From a virus, in IMG/VR virus record IMGVR_UViG_3300043788_000121, positions 1-46,262 of that record: DNA of 46,262 nt; one strand, written 5' to 3'. Numbering within the stretch: position 1 is the first letter of the stretch; each line of letters opens with the position of its first letter. Positions 16,128-23,578 of the stretch are shown piece by piece. A program made the translations under genes and the position numbers. The notes under the pieces are model-generated. The model was not told the DNA's origin. It ran no database searches and saw nothing but the letters and a program-made list of their open reading frames with translations.

Positions 16128-16550
16128 CTAGTCGGCGATAAGGCGTTCCTCATCGGCCTGCTCACGCTGACGCCTGGCGATGTAAGTGCCGGGCCCGAAT
16201 GCCTGCAAGCCGTGCTCCGCATCACCTGACAGAGCAGACACCGGGGTTCCGTCACCGTGCGCCAGGTAGCCGACTTCGCCGGGCGGGACGGTGATCGTGC
16301 CGATGGTCTGGCGTCCTTCCGGGACAGCGTCGTACAGGATGCGGCCGAGGAGGAGGTGGACGTGACCGCCGTTGCCGCGGACCAGGTCCGCGCCGTCTGC
16401 GGGCAGAGGGGTGATGGCGTCCTGGACCTGGCCGTCTGCGGGGATGAGGAGGACGTCGCCTTGCGGCACTGGCACTCCGGTGAGGACGGGGATCTCAGCG
16501 TCGGCGGCGAGGGTGTCGAGGACCGCGTCAGCGGTCATAACCTGCGACAT
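16128..16550 (-). CDS. Partner of the DUF6745-like gene (small beta-rich protein)
   Basis: I chose the ATG at 16550 because an AAAGGAAA site lies just upstream. The 140-residue product contains VPQGDVLLIPADG, LVRGNGGHVHLLLG, a YLAHG segment and a closing FGPGTYIARRQREQADEERL. This pattern matches short actinobacterial proteins I recall with a QGDVLL start and a GHxH centre, often found beside DUF6745 genes. It follows such a gene here by 17 bases. Biochemical role unknown. Confidence 0.7.
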   Translation of the reverse strand: MSQVMTADAVLDTLAADAEIPVLTGVPVPQGDVLLIPADGQVQDAITPLPADGADLVRGNGGHVHLLLGRILYDAVPEGRQTIGTITVPPGEVGYLAHGDGTPVSALSGDAEHGLQAFGPGTYIARRQREQADEERLIAD

Positions 16551-16567
16551 GAATGTGATTTCCTTTC

Positions 16568-17674
16568 TCAGGTACGTCGCGTGATCTGCGCGTACATCTC
16601 TGGTGTGACCCGGACCGGGTGGGACGGGTCGTCGTAACCCCACGCCGCGGCGGCGAGGGGAGTCTCGATGTTCTTCGGGACGGTCAGTCCGAAGCGGCGG
16701 CGCGAGCCGTCCATCTCAGGTGTGCCGTTCCATGCGAGCAGCAACCGGACCGGGGTGCCCCACAGCCGCTCGGGCACGTCGTACAGCTCGATCTCCAGGC
16801 CAGGGTTTCCCGGGTCTGGTTCGGCTGCCACGCGATCCAGCTTTGCCTGCCGGGTAAAAACGTCCCAGCCGAGGGATTCGATGGCGCAGCGGCGGATCTC
16901 GACGTTTTCCTCGGCGCCGATCGCGGTGATGTCAGGCCGTTCGATAACCCAGGCGGGTACTGGCCGGCCGTGCCAGGCGTAGAACCCCCAGCTGTCCGGG
17001 TATCCGAGTGCCATGCCTGTAGCTGAGTGGAAGCGGCCGAGCGGGTCACGGTGCAGTGCGGACGGCCGCCCGGACAGGATGACAGCGCCGCGGAGCGGTA
17101 TCCACCAGCCGAGCTCACGGACCGCGGCCTCCAGCGCGTCGAGTTTCGGTTCGGGTCTGAGCCCGGCGATGGGCAGTGCGCAGTGGTAGAACGCGAGCCA
17201 GTAGGCGTCACGCCACGGGTACAGCGAGTAGTTCCAGATCCAGCTGGATGCCTGGTCCCCGAGCTGGCCCCGGAGCTGGCCCCCGAGCTGGTCCCCGAGC
17301 TGGCCCCGGAGCTGGCCCCCGAGCTGGTCCCAGAGCTGGCCCCCGAGCTGGCCCCAGAGCTGGCCCCGGAGCTGGCCCCGGAGCTGGCCCCGGAGCTGGT
17401 CCCCGAGCTGGTCCCCGAGCTGGATGTTCTTCGGCTTGGTCGTGAACAGTCCAGTTAGGACGGTCGCGGCGTAGATGCAGCCGAGCGGTGAGTCCATCCA
17501 GATGGTGAGCGGCGGGAACGGCAGGGAGTGCGCCTCGTAGAGGCGGCGGACGGCAGTCTCGGCTGCTGGCCGGCTGACAGGTGCGGTGGACAGTGCGGTG
17601 GTCATCCACTGGTCGCGGACGGTGGTGATGGTGTCGAGCTGGCTGCGGGTGAGGGTGCCCGCGTATGCGGTCAC
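16568..17674 (-). CDS. DUF6745-like protein with 14 tetrapeptide repeats
   Basis: 368 residues. Residues 1-85 are helical (DTITTVRDQWMTTALSTAPV; PLGCIYAATVLTGLF). Residues 86-141 are fourteen xxQL units (GDQL, RGQL, WGQL, GGQL). The C-terminal part has the HRDPLGRFHSATGMALGYPD segment near 208-227 and GFYAWHGRPVPAWVIERPD, which resemble the conserved core of the uncharacterised family I recall as DUF6745. Relatives in actinobacterial genomes often carry similar low-complexity repeats in the same place. The gene pairs with 16128-16550. It lies in the early region between replication genes and small zinc proteins. Function unknown. Confidence 0.7.
   Translation of the reverse strand: MTAYAGTLTRSQLDTITTVRDQWMTTALSTAPVSRPAAETAVRRLYEAHSLPFPPLTIWMDSPLGCIYAATVLTGLFTTKPKNIQLGDQLGDQLRGQLRGQLRGQLWGQLGGQLWDQLGGQLRGQLGDQLGGQLRGQLGDQASSWIWNYSLYPWRDAYWLAFYHCALPIAGLRPEPKLDALEAAVRELGWWIPLRGAVILSGRPSALHRDPLGRFHSATGMALGYPDSWGFYAWHGRPVPAWVIERPDITAIGAEENVEIRRCAIESLGWDVFTRQAKLDRVAAEPDPGNPGLEIELYDVPERLWGTPVRLLLAWNGTPEMDGSRRRFGLTVPKNIETPLAAAAWGYDDPSHPVRVTPEMYAQITRRT
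17261..17428. repeat. 12-bp minisatellite, 14 copies in frame
   Basis: The plus-strand heptamer GAGCTGG starts every 12 bases from 17261 to 17417, 14 times without a break, with the unit GAGCTGGYCCCN and few variants. Because 12 is divisible by 3, copy-number changes keep the frame. The encoded units are xxQL with x mainly G, R, D or W. Confidence 0.95.
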
Positions 17675-17677
17675 GGC

Positions 17678-17930
17678 TTAGTCTCCGTTCACGTCAGGAC
17701 TAGCAGCGGCGGAGTCAGGCAGGTCGAAGCCGTAGCCGGTGAAGATCTCGCGCGCCCACCGCCTGGTCCTTTCCAGTTCGGCCGTGAGCGTCTTCGGGAC
17801 GATCACGCCGCGCATGTTCTCGGGCGCGGTCAAGGCGTTCTTCGAGTGCCAGGATGCGGCGGCGCAGCCGCTGGACATCGTGCACGTGATCGCGTTCGGT
17901 CTGGGGTGTGGTTCCGGGTCCGGTGGTCAC
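17678..17930 (-). CDS. Small coiled-coil protein, reading frame uncertain
   Basis: A GTG at 17930 behind CCAGGAGA overlaps the upstream stop (GTGA) and gives a frame with a convincing N-terminus (HVHDVQRLRRRILALEERLD). From about codon 33 a different frame takes over in codon quality and reads MRGVIVPKTLTAELERTRRW, AREIFTGYGFDLPDS and ends SPDVNGD at 17678. That frame can also start at the ATG at 17878 but lacks a ribosome site there. A +1 shift near the rare CTT codon of CGC-CTT-GAC would join both halves. Confidence 0.5.
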
Positions 17931-18367
17931 GGTGTCTCCTGGGCGATGCGGGCGTCGAGTTCAGCGATCTGCTGGTGACGTGGCTTGTCAGCGACCGGCG
18001 GTGCAGCTGGGCCGGCTGGCAGGAGTTCCCTGCGGCCGTGCCGGGCGAAGATGGCGTCGATCTGCTCGCGGACTGGCCTGGCGTCGTGGAGCTGCTGCCT
18101 GCGGCGGGCAGGCTCGATGATTTCCTCGCGCCGCTCGATTTCACGCTGACCATTCCGTATGCGCTTGACCTCGGCGATTATCTCGGACGTGTCAACGAAT
18201 ACCTGTCTGCGCTTGATGGAGATTACGGCCGTCCGGCACTCATCGAACGTGTAGCCCTGACCTGCGAGTATGTCGGCCCACACGTTGGGTGTGTATTTGT
18301 CGAATCGTTGCTGGGGACAGGCGTGGGCGACGTATTCGCAGAGGGTGATGACTTCTTCGCGTGTCAT
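17927..18367 (-). CDS. Replisome accessory / helicase-loader-like protein
   Basis: 146 residues with an ATG start at 18367. The N-terminal helical segment (TREEVITLCEYVAHACPQQR, FDKYTPNVWADILAGQGYTF, DECRTAVISIKRRQVFVDTS) has the pattern of small phage proteins that load or regulate the replicative helicase, often annotated next to replisome organisers. The C-terminal half is charged and flexible (IRNGQREIERREEIIEPARR). Together with the next gene upstream it is the replication module. No helicase or primase is encoded, so the phage presumably recruits the host DnaB. Confidence 0.6.
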   Translation of the reverse strand: MTREEVITLCEYVAHACPQQRFDKYTPNVWADILAGQGYTFDECRTAVISIKRRQVFVDTSEIIAEVKRIRNGQREIERREEIIEPARRRQQLHDARPVREQIDAIFARHGRRELLPAGPAAPPVADKPRHQQIAELDARIAQETP

Positions 18368-19176
18368 TCAAGTTCTCCTGCGGGAATGGATGTGCGGCCG
18401 TTTTCGCGTGCTCTGGCGTCGGCGAAGAGTTCTTCGCGGCCAGGCTGGCGGAGGTGGCGGCCGCGGGGTGCGGGTTGCTGTTCGGCGGCGCGGCGCATCC
18501 AGTTGCGCCAGGTGGCGGGCCAGTCGAGCTTGGTGGCGTCGCGGCCGGCTTTGGCGTGCCAGTAGTCGCGGAAGCGCTCGGTTTCGAGCCTGCCGTCGAC
18601 GTGGGGCGTGTTCTGGCGCGCCCAGGCGACCATGTCGGGCGTTACGTCGAAGTCGCCGGGCAGTCGGCAGGCGCGTTTTCGCGGGGGGGGCGAACCCGGA
18701 GGGTTCGGGGGGTTGTTGTTCTTATTCTTACTCTCTATAGGTGCGGACAGTCCTGCGGACATGTCACGTGACATGTCGCTGACCTGCGGGTTCTCATGCT
18801 CCGCTAGGTCGTTGCAACTGTTAACGGTGTCACGTGACACTGTGCTAGCGCGCTCGCGCTCGCGTCGTTTACGGTCTCGGTCGGCTGAGCGACGCGCGCT
18901 GAGAGCTTCGAGCTCCGACTGCCAGTCCTGCCAGCGGGTGATCTTGTAACCACCCCTGACCGGACTCCACAGGCCGCAAGCAACGAGAGCTTCAACGCAT
19001 GTCTCATACCGGCGTCGACGGCACAGCGCGGGCAGCATCCCTGACGGGATGAACCCGTGTGACTCCTGGTCGCCTGAGTAGGCGAGGGCGCGAGTGAACA
19101 TGACCTCAGTGGCGTCGTCGAATCCGGCGATGGCCACGTCGAGGTAGTAGCGGGCCGAAAGCTTGACCCAGTCCAC
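18364..19176 (-). CDS. Replisome organiser / replication initiator-like protein
   Basis: 270 residues with a GTG start at 19176. The N-terminal 90 residues (DWVKLSARYYLDVAIAGFDD, HGFIPSGMLPALCRRRRYET, GGYKITRWQDWQSELEALSA) form a winged-helix-like domain as in phage initiators. A basic linker follows (RSADRDRKRRERERAS). An Asn/Pro-rich stretch (KNKNNNPPNPPGSPPPRKRA) separates it from a C-terminal DnaT/organiser-like domain (TERFRDYWHAKAGRDATKLD, WPATWRNWMRRAAE). It probably binds the phage origin and hands over host helicase with the overlapping gene downstream. The Asn-rich linker has notably A-rich codons compared with its neighbours. Confidence 0.7.
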   Translation of the reverse strand: MDWVKLSARYYLDVAIAGFDDATEVMFTRALAYSGDQESHGFIPSGMLPALCRRRRYETCVEALVACGLWSPVRGGYKITRWQDWQSELEALSARRSADRDRKRRERERASTVSRDTVNSCNDLAEHENPQVSDMSRDMSAGLSAPIESKNKNNNPPNPPGSPPPRKRACRLPGDFDVTPDMVAWARQNTPHVDGRLETERFRDYWHAKAGRDATKLDWPATWRNWMRRAAEQQPAPRGRHLRQPGREELFADARARENGRTSIPAGELE

Positions 19177-19316
19177 TCACCGTTCTCCATCTCCTTGTTG
19201 CTGACAGGCACGTGCTTCCTGCGTCCTGGCGGCCGATCTGCGAGCGCACCGCCAGGTCCCTGCTAGGTGAGTTCGTCGATCTTGCTGGTTTCTGCTGTCA
19301 TCTGGTTTCCTTGCTC
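19177..19316. other. Gap before the replication initiator
   Basis: This 140-base gap lies upstream of the initiator start. It contains a 12-codon leftward ORF (MTAETSKIDELT, 19266-19304 region) behind an AAGGAAA site, and an AAGGAGATGGAG stretch close to the GTG at 19176 that can serve as ribosome site. A leader peptide or a promoter for the replication genes is possible. I see no clear hairpin or iterons. Confidence 0.35.
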
Positions 19317-19694
19317 CTATCTCGGTGTTGCGCGGTAACCGGCAGTCGGTGCCTGCCGGGGCTTACGGCGCCGCTTGCCTGCGTTGTGCACGGCCTGGCC
19401 GCGGCGGTACTCGTCGAGGAACGTGACGACGGCGGCCGCGGCCTGCTTCGCGGCGGGGGACGGCGGCCGGCATTGCGGGTGCGACGCCCAGTGGTGGAGG
19501 TGCCGGTGCTCTGCGGGCTGGAGTTGGTCGCCTGGGATGAGGGTGCGGGCGTGCCAGTCACCGTGGACGTCGCGGCTCACGCCGATGTCGCCTTCGTCGC
19601 TCGGCCAGTAATCGAGCAGCTGCTTCTTGCCGGCTCTGGTGACGGCCCAGATGATCCTGGTACCGCAGCCGGGGCACGCACGGAACGTTGTCAC
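19317..19694 (-). CDS. Zinc-binding accessory protein of the recombination region
   Basis: 125 residues from the GTG at 19694, placed two bases after the annealase stop. The N-terminus holds a C-x2-C knuckle (FRACPGCGTRIIWAVTRAGK), followed by a beta-rich stretch and a His/Cys cluster (HRHLHHWASHPQC) that can complete a metal site. The C-terminus is a basic helix (AAAVVTFLDEYRRGQ, then NAGKRRRKPRQ). Similar proteins with a GKKQLLDYWPSDEG-type middle are frequent in actinophage and actinobacterial mobile DNA. Role unknown. Confidence 0.7.
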   Translation of the reverse strand: MTTFRACPGCGTRIIWAVTRAGKKQLLDYWPSDEGDIGVSRDVHGDWHARTLIPGDQLQPAEHRHLHHWASHPQCRPPSPAAKQAAAAVVTFLDEYRRGQAVHNAGKRRRKPRQAPTAGYRATPR

Positions 19695-19696
19695 GG

Positions 19697-20668
19697 CTAC
19701 TCGCCGGCCTCCGGGTGGACTTTGCGGTACTGCTCCCAGATGGCGGTCCGTGCCTCGCTGACGTCGCCGCCAGCGGTCTTCAGGAAGTCCGCGAGGGGTC
19801 CGGCAACGTTTTTGACCTGCGTCGTGCTGGCGGTCCATTCAGAGCCGCCTGCAAGCCATCCGATGACGGTTTCCTGTTCGGTTTCGTCGAGCTGGAGCTG
19901 TTCGAACAGGGCGGTGAGCTTGTCGAGTGCCGGCTTGCCGGCGTGGCCGCGGTGCGGCGCGTCAGCGGCTTCCTGTTTCGCTCCCTCATTTGAGGACGTT
20001 TCCGCAGGTGCTGACGGTTCGCCGATGATGTCGGCAGCGGTGACGCGCTCAGAGCGAACCTGGACGGTCTCCGGCGGCGGCATCTCGTCCTCGACGTACA
20101 GGCCTCCGAGGTCGTGCGGGAACGCGCGCCGGAGCGCGTACGCCTCGGCGCACTTCTCGATCATGTGGTCGGGCTGGGTGCGCCACTGGCTGACGGGCTT
20201 GCCGTCCTTCATGGCCATGTACGAGGCGGTGCGCAGCACGGCGGGGAACCTGCGGCCGTCCTTGATGACGACGACACGGCAGGCTGCGGGCGGCTCGTCG
20301 CGCAGCCACACCTTGTGCTCGCGGCCGTCGGCGTCGTACCAGATGGTGTCCTCGTATTCGACGCTGATGCCGAGGCGGCGGGCGGCCCGGTCACGGATGA
20401 CGCGGAAGCCGTCGATGCCAATCTGAATGGTCTGCTTGGTCACCCACTGCTCGCCCTGCTTCTCGCGCCTGGCGATCATGTAGATCTGGCGGGAGAACGG
20501 GTCAAGGCCGGTTTTCTGGCAGTAGTGCATGAACACGGCGAGGTCGCCGTTGCCGGCGTCCTTGATGCCGAGGACGGCCAGGGCGGCACGCTGCTTGTCG
20601 GTCCAGAAGTCCTGGCCGGGCCGGATGGCCAGCGCGGCGCCGGGCACGGCAATGTCAGTTGTAGTCAT
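19697..20668 (-). CDS. Single-strand annealing protein, RecT/Bet family
   Basis: 323 residues with an ATG start at 20668. The core carries the usual Bet pattern: LAVFMHYCQKTGLDPFSRQI, YMIARREKQG, then TIQIGIDGFRVIRDRAARRL, a VWLRDEPPAACRVVVIKDGR strand, and QPDHMIEKCAEAYALRRAFP with HDLGGLYVEDEM. The C-terminal 100 residues are variable. It anneals complementary single strands made by the partner nuclease encoded just upstream, with which it overlaps by 14 bases. This supports replication, circularisation or recombination of the phage genome. Confidence 0.92.
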   Translation of the reverse strand: MTTTDIAVPGAALAIRPGQDFWTDKQRAALAVLGIKDAGNGDLAVFMHYCQKTGLDPFSRQIYMIARREKQGEQWVTKQTIQIGIDGFRVIRDRAARRLGISVEYEDTIWYDADGREHKVWLRDEPPAACRVVVIKDGRRFPAVLRTASYMAMKDGKPVSQWRTQPDHMIEKCAEAYALRRAFPHDLGGLYVEDEMPPPETVQVRSERVTAADIIGEPSAPAETSSNEGAKQEAADAPHRGHAGKPALDKLTALFEQLQLDETEQETVIGWLAGGSEWTASTTQVKNVAGPLADFLKTAGGDVSEARTAIWEQYRKVHPEAGE

Positions 20669-21509
20669 AGGTCAGCTCCTGTGCCTTTGCCCACGCGGGC
20701 AGGCTGATTGAGTGGATGTCTTCGGGGTAGCCGGGCCACGTGCCCGTGGCCGCGCACGACGCGTACAGGTCGATGGCGTCGCGCATCAGGTTCCGGCCGG
20801 CCCGCATCGCCTCCTGGTCCGGCTGGCACACCGACACCAGGTACGGCGGTTCCTTTTCCTGGGCGATGAACAGGAACGGGGCGTCAACGCCGGTGATCTG
20901 GTAGTACAGGTGCGCGTACCAGGCGGCTTGTATGTGATAACCGTAGTTCGCCATTGATTTCGCGAACGCTTTCGGCTCAGCGCAGCTCGTCGTCTTGTAG
21001 TCGAAGATCACGGGCCGCATCGCGGAGTGCGGGTCGGGCATCCAGTCGAGCCGTGACCGCAGCCACACCCCGGATGCCTCGTCCTGCATGAACAGGGACT
21101 GCTCGGGTTTGCCGCCGCGTGCGGGGTCGAGCGCGGCAGCAGCGAGCGGGTGCGCCCGCAGTGCAAAGGCCATTGCCTGGACCTGGGTGTAGTCCTTTTT
21201 GAGGACGGGGACCATCCGGGCCGCGCGGGCTTCCTCGCGCTCTTCCCTCGCCCCTTTGGTCCGCCAGTCGTCGTAGTCCATGACGGCCAGGTCGGCGCCG
21301 GCGCCGAGCACCAGGCGGTGGGCGGCCGTGCCGAAGTCGAAGGCGTCTTTGCGGACGGGGTGTTCCTGCTGCCACCGGAACCTGGCGGGGCAGTCGAGGA
21401 GTGCCTTCGCCCCGGACGCGGACAGGCTGCCGCCGGGCACGGGATCGGCGTGGTAGATGTCTTCGGCCAGGCCGGAGTAGATGCCGGGTTCGGTGATGAC
21501 GGGGCTCAT
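20655..21509 (-). CDS. RecE-like PD-(D/E)XK exonuclease
   Basis: 284 residues with an ATG start at 21509. The sequence begins as RecE C-terminal-type nucleases do (PGIYSGLAEDIYHADPVPGG, SLSASGAKALLDCPARFRWQ), with His64 in FGTAAHRLVLG. The catalytic part is SRLDWMPD (Asp155) and VIFDYKTT (Asp170, Lys172), followed by YGYHIQAAWYAHLYYQI, the QxxxY motif of this nuclease fold. It resects double-stranded ends to give 3' tails for the annealase. The nuclease-annealase pair is a complete phage recombination system. Confidence 0.9.
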   Translation of the reverse strand: MSPVITEPGIYSGLAEDIYHADPVPGGSLSASGAKALLDCPARFRWQQEHPVRKDAFDFGTAAHRLVLGAGADLAVMDYDDWRTKGAREEREEARAARMVPVLKKDYTQVQAMAFALRAHPLAAAALDPARGGKPEQSLFMQDEASGVWLRSRLDWMPDPHSAMRPVIFDYKTTSCAEPKAFAKSMANYGYHIQAAWYAHLYYQITGVDAPFLFIAQEKEPPYLVSVCQPDQEAMRAGRNLMRDAIDLYASCAATGTWPGYPEDIHSISLPAWAKAQELTYDYN

Positions 21510-21775
21510 GTGGCTGCTCCCGTCTTGGCGCGTTTGAGTGCGGCGACGCGGACCCGGGAGAGTGCGTCTTCGAGCTCGGCGCGGTGGATGGCGGCCTGGG
21601 CATGGTCGGCGGCGTTGCGGCGGGCGGTGGCGGTGGCGTACCGGTCGGCGGCTTTGAGGATGGCGTCGATGAATGCGGTGTCGACGGGTTTGCGGTGGGT
21701 GTGCTCGGGTGGCCGGTAGCCGGCGCGGGTGAGGGCAGCCCAGGCGGCGGCCTCGAATTCGGCGCGTCCGGTCAT
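21506..21775 (-). CDS. Small helical protein, unknown
   Basis: 89 residues from the ATG at 21775, which overlaps the upstream stop. It is almost wholly helical and basic at the end (FIDAILKAADRYATATARRN, AADHAQAAIHRAELEDALSR, VRVAALKRAKTGAAT). It overlaps the nuclease start by 4 bases and is thus translationally coupled to it. A nucleic-acid or partner-binding role for the recombination pair is conceivable, without direct evidence. Confidence 0.65.
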   Translation of the reverse strand: MTGRAEFEAAAWAALTRAGYRPPEHTHRKPVDTAFIDAILKAADRYATATARRNAADHAQAAIHRAELEDALSRVRVAALKRAKTGAAT

Positions 21776-22068
21776 GGGCGTCGCACCGGCCATTGCTCGG
21801 TGACTGGCATGTCGAGGCCCGGCATGGGCAGGCCGTCGTAGATTTCGGTCAGCAGCTGCTCGCTGATCCGCTGTTCCGCTGCCTCCATCCCGGCTGGATC
21901 CGGCAGCCGCGGATGGCAGTAGCAGCGCGGTCCGGCGCAGCGGCGGATACGGCGCCGGAGCCGGGTCCGGCGGACATCACCGGTGATCATGATGGCGGCG
22001 CCGGTGAGGATCCAGGCGCAGACCAGCAGGTAGGTGAGGCCGGCGGTGTCGTTAATGATCCTGGACAC
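21772..22068 (-). CDS. Small membrane protein
   Basis: 98 residues with a GTG start at 22068. One membrane helix near residues 11-30 (TYLLVCAWILTGAAIMITGD) is followed by a strongly basic segment with Cys/His residues (RCAGPRCYCHPRLPD) and a soluble tail (ISEQLLTEIYDGLPMPGLD). Topology is probably N-out, C-in. It overlaps both neighbours. No family recognised. Confidence 0.6.
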   Translation of the reverse strand: MSRIINDTAGLTYLLVCAWILTGAAIMITGDVRRTRLRRRIRRCAGPRCYCHPRLPDPAGMEAAEQRISEQLLTEIYDGLPMPGLDMPVTEQWPVRRP

Positions 22069-22165
22069 GGGTTCTCCGGTGGTGTTCGGCCTGGTCGTGG
22101 ATGGTGAGGATGGTGGTGAGCTGGCTGCGGTAGGAGGGGAACAGCCAGGCGAGCAGGCGTTTCAT
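22052..22165 (-). CDS. 37-residue peptide after the ParB-like gene
   Basis: The ATG at 22165 overlaps the ParB-like stop (ATGA), and the end overlaps the next gene by 17 bases. The product begins MKRLLAWLFPSYRSQLTTIL and continues with a polar tail rich in His and Arg. The amphipathic N-terminus may contact the membrane. High third-position G/C and coupling on both sides support that it is translated. Confidence 0.5.
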   Translation of the reverse strand: MKRLLAWLFPSYRSQLTTILTIHDQAEHHRRTRVQDH

Positions 22166-23076
22166 GCTGGGGCTCTCTTCAGGTCGCGTTTGTAGCGTTC
22201 GATGGTTCTGGGGGTGACGCCGAGCTGCGCGGCGGCCTGGCGGGCGGTGATGTGCGCGCCGTCCGGGTGCGCGGAGGTTCCGGTCAGGAAGTGTGCCCCG
22301 GTGATCTGCTGGATCCGTTCTTGCCGTGCGGTGGGCGCCGTGGTGTCCTCGGGTAGCTGCTCGCCGCGTTCGCTGGCGCGGATGACGTACTCCCAGCATT
22401 CCCCGCAGGCCACGTTGCCGCCGGCGCTCTTGTCGCGGCCGTACATGACCGTGGTCGCGGACGTGTGACCGGCGAGCTGGCAGCGGATCCGGGCCTTGCC
22501 GGCAAGCGGGTGCTTGCGGGAGAAGTGATCAGTTCGCGGTTTCACCACGGCACGGCCGGCGGGTCCGCCGCGCTGCTGCTTCCGTGTCGCCCGGACCGCT
22601 TTCACCGCGGTGCCGACAGGGACCTGGCCTTGCCGGACCCGTTCAAGGCTGGCCGCGTCGAGGTCGAGCAGCGACAGGAAGTACGACACGGTCGACACGG
22701 ACAGGCCGATGGCCCGTGAGATGCCGGTGGCGGTCATGCCGCGGCGGCGGAGTTTACCCATCGCCTCGGCTTTCTCGACCGGGCCGAGGTCGGCGCGCTG
22801 GCAGTTTTCGATCAGCATGATCTCGATGGCTTTCGCCCCGGCCGCCGGGCGGACGATGACCGGGACGGTCCGCAGCCCGGCCGCGCAGGCGCCGAGGAAA
22901 CGGCGGTGGCCGGCGAGGATCAGGAACGTGCCCGGTTCGGCGGGGTTGGGCTGGACGATCAGCGGCTGGAGGATGCCGTGGGCGCGGATGCTCGCGGCCA
23001 TCTCCTCGATGCCGCCGGCCGATTCGCGGACGTTGGCGGGGTGCTCGCGCAGCTTGCCGGTTTCGACGTCAGGCAT
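22162..23076 (-). CDS. ParB-like protein with an added HTH, no ParA partner
   Basis: 304 residues with an ATG start at 23076. The N-terminal ParB/Sulfiredoxin domain has GILQPLIVQPN, FLILAGHRRFLGACAAGLRT (GHRR box at 56-59) and IMLIENCQRADLGPVEKAEA. A central HTH follows (MTATGISRAIGLSVSTVSYF). The C-terminal half adds a C-G-x-C cluster (GGNVACGECWEYVIRASERG) and a second HTH at the end (ITARQAAAQLGVTPRTIERY). No ParA ATPase is encoded. It may act as a CTP-dependent DNA clamp, a regulator of early genes or a helper of replication rather than a partition protein. Confidence 0.82.
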   Translation of the reverse strand: MPDVETGKLREHPANVRESAGGIEEMAASIRAHGILQPLIVQPNPAEPGTFLILAGHRRFLGACAAGLRTVPVIVRPAAGAKAIEIMLIENCQRADLGPVEKAEAMGKLRRRGMTATGISRAIGLSVSTVSYFLSLLDLDAASLERVRQGQVPVGTAVKAVRATRKQQRGGPAGRAVVKPRTDHFSRKHPLAGKARIRCQLAGHTSATTVMYGRDKSAGGNVACGECWEYVIRASERGEQLPEDTTAPTARQERIQQITGAHFLTGTSAHPDGAHITARQAAAQLGVTPRTIERYKRDLKRAPA

Positions 23077-23578
23077 CCGGGTGGCTCCCGAAGATGGCGG
23101 CGATACAGGCGTCCACGGTCGGGTAACCCAGCTGGGCTACCACGATCGGATGCAACGGCTTCACCGGCCGGCCGAGAGGAACCCGCAGCCGGGCGGCACG
23201 ATGGGTGAGCAGCGACCGGATAGCCGTGGTGCCCGCGGTGGTCCCTGGCCTGCTGCCGGCCGTGGTGCCCGTGGTGACAGGGATGGTCGCTGCCGGGATG
23301 GGCGGCAGGCCGGGGATGTCTGCGAAGGTGCCCGGTTCACTGCCGGGCTGGTCGAGGAACGCCGGGGCTGGTTTGGCCGGGGTGGTGAGGGCGTGCCGCG
23401 GCTGCCATCTCTGCCTGGTGTAGGGGATGGTGATGGGGCCGCGGTAGCCGGGATGCGGGGGACGGCCGGATTCGGCCCACTGGTCGGTCCGGATCCACCA
23501 GATGATGATTCCGGCAGCGGTCAGGAGCCCGGTGGCGCCGGTGATGAGGGCGATGGGGAAGATGTCGGCGAGGTTCAC
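23069..23578 (-). CDS. Membrane-anchored protein, unknown
   Basis: 169 residues from the GTG at 23578, which overlaps the upstream stop (GTGA). A membrane helix spans about residues 8-28 (PIALITGATGLLTAAGIIIW). A Pro/Thr-rich region follows (IPAATIPVTTGTTAGSRPGT) and the C-terminus looks folded (VAQLGYPTVDACIAAIFGSH). The linked upstream gene codes a secreted hydrolase-like protein, so both may act at the cell surface. No domain recognised. Confidence 0.55.
   Translation of the reverse strand: MNLADIFPIALITGATGLLTAAGIIIWWIRTDQWAESGRPPHPGYRGPITIPYTRQRWQPRHALTTPAKPAPAFLDQPGSEPGTFADIPGLPPIPAATIPVTTGTTAGSRPGTTAGTTAIRSLLTHRAARLRVPLGRPVKPLHPIVVAQLGYPTVDACIAAIFGSHPDA

Noticed and set aside
17261-17428. 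CRISPR-like or origin iteron array
   Set aside because: The 12-bp units are contiguous with no spacers and are in frame within a well-supported gene; a coding minisatellite explains them.
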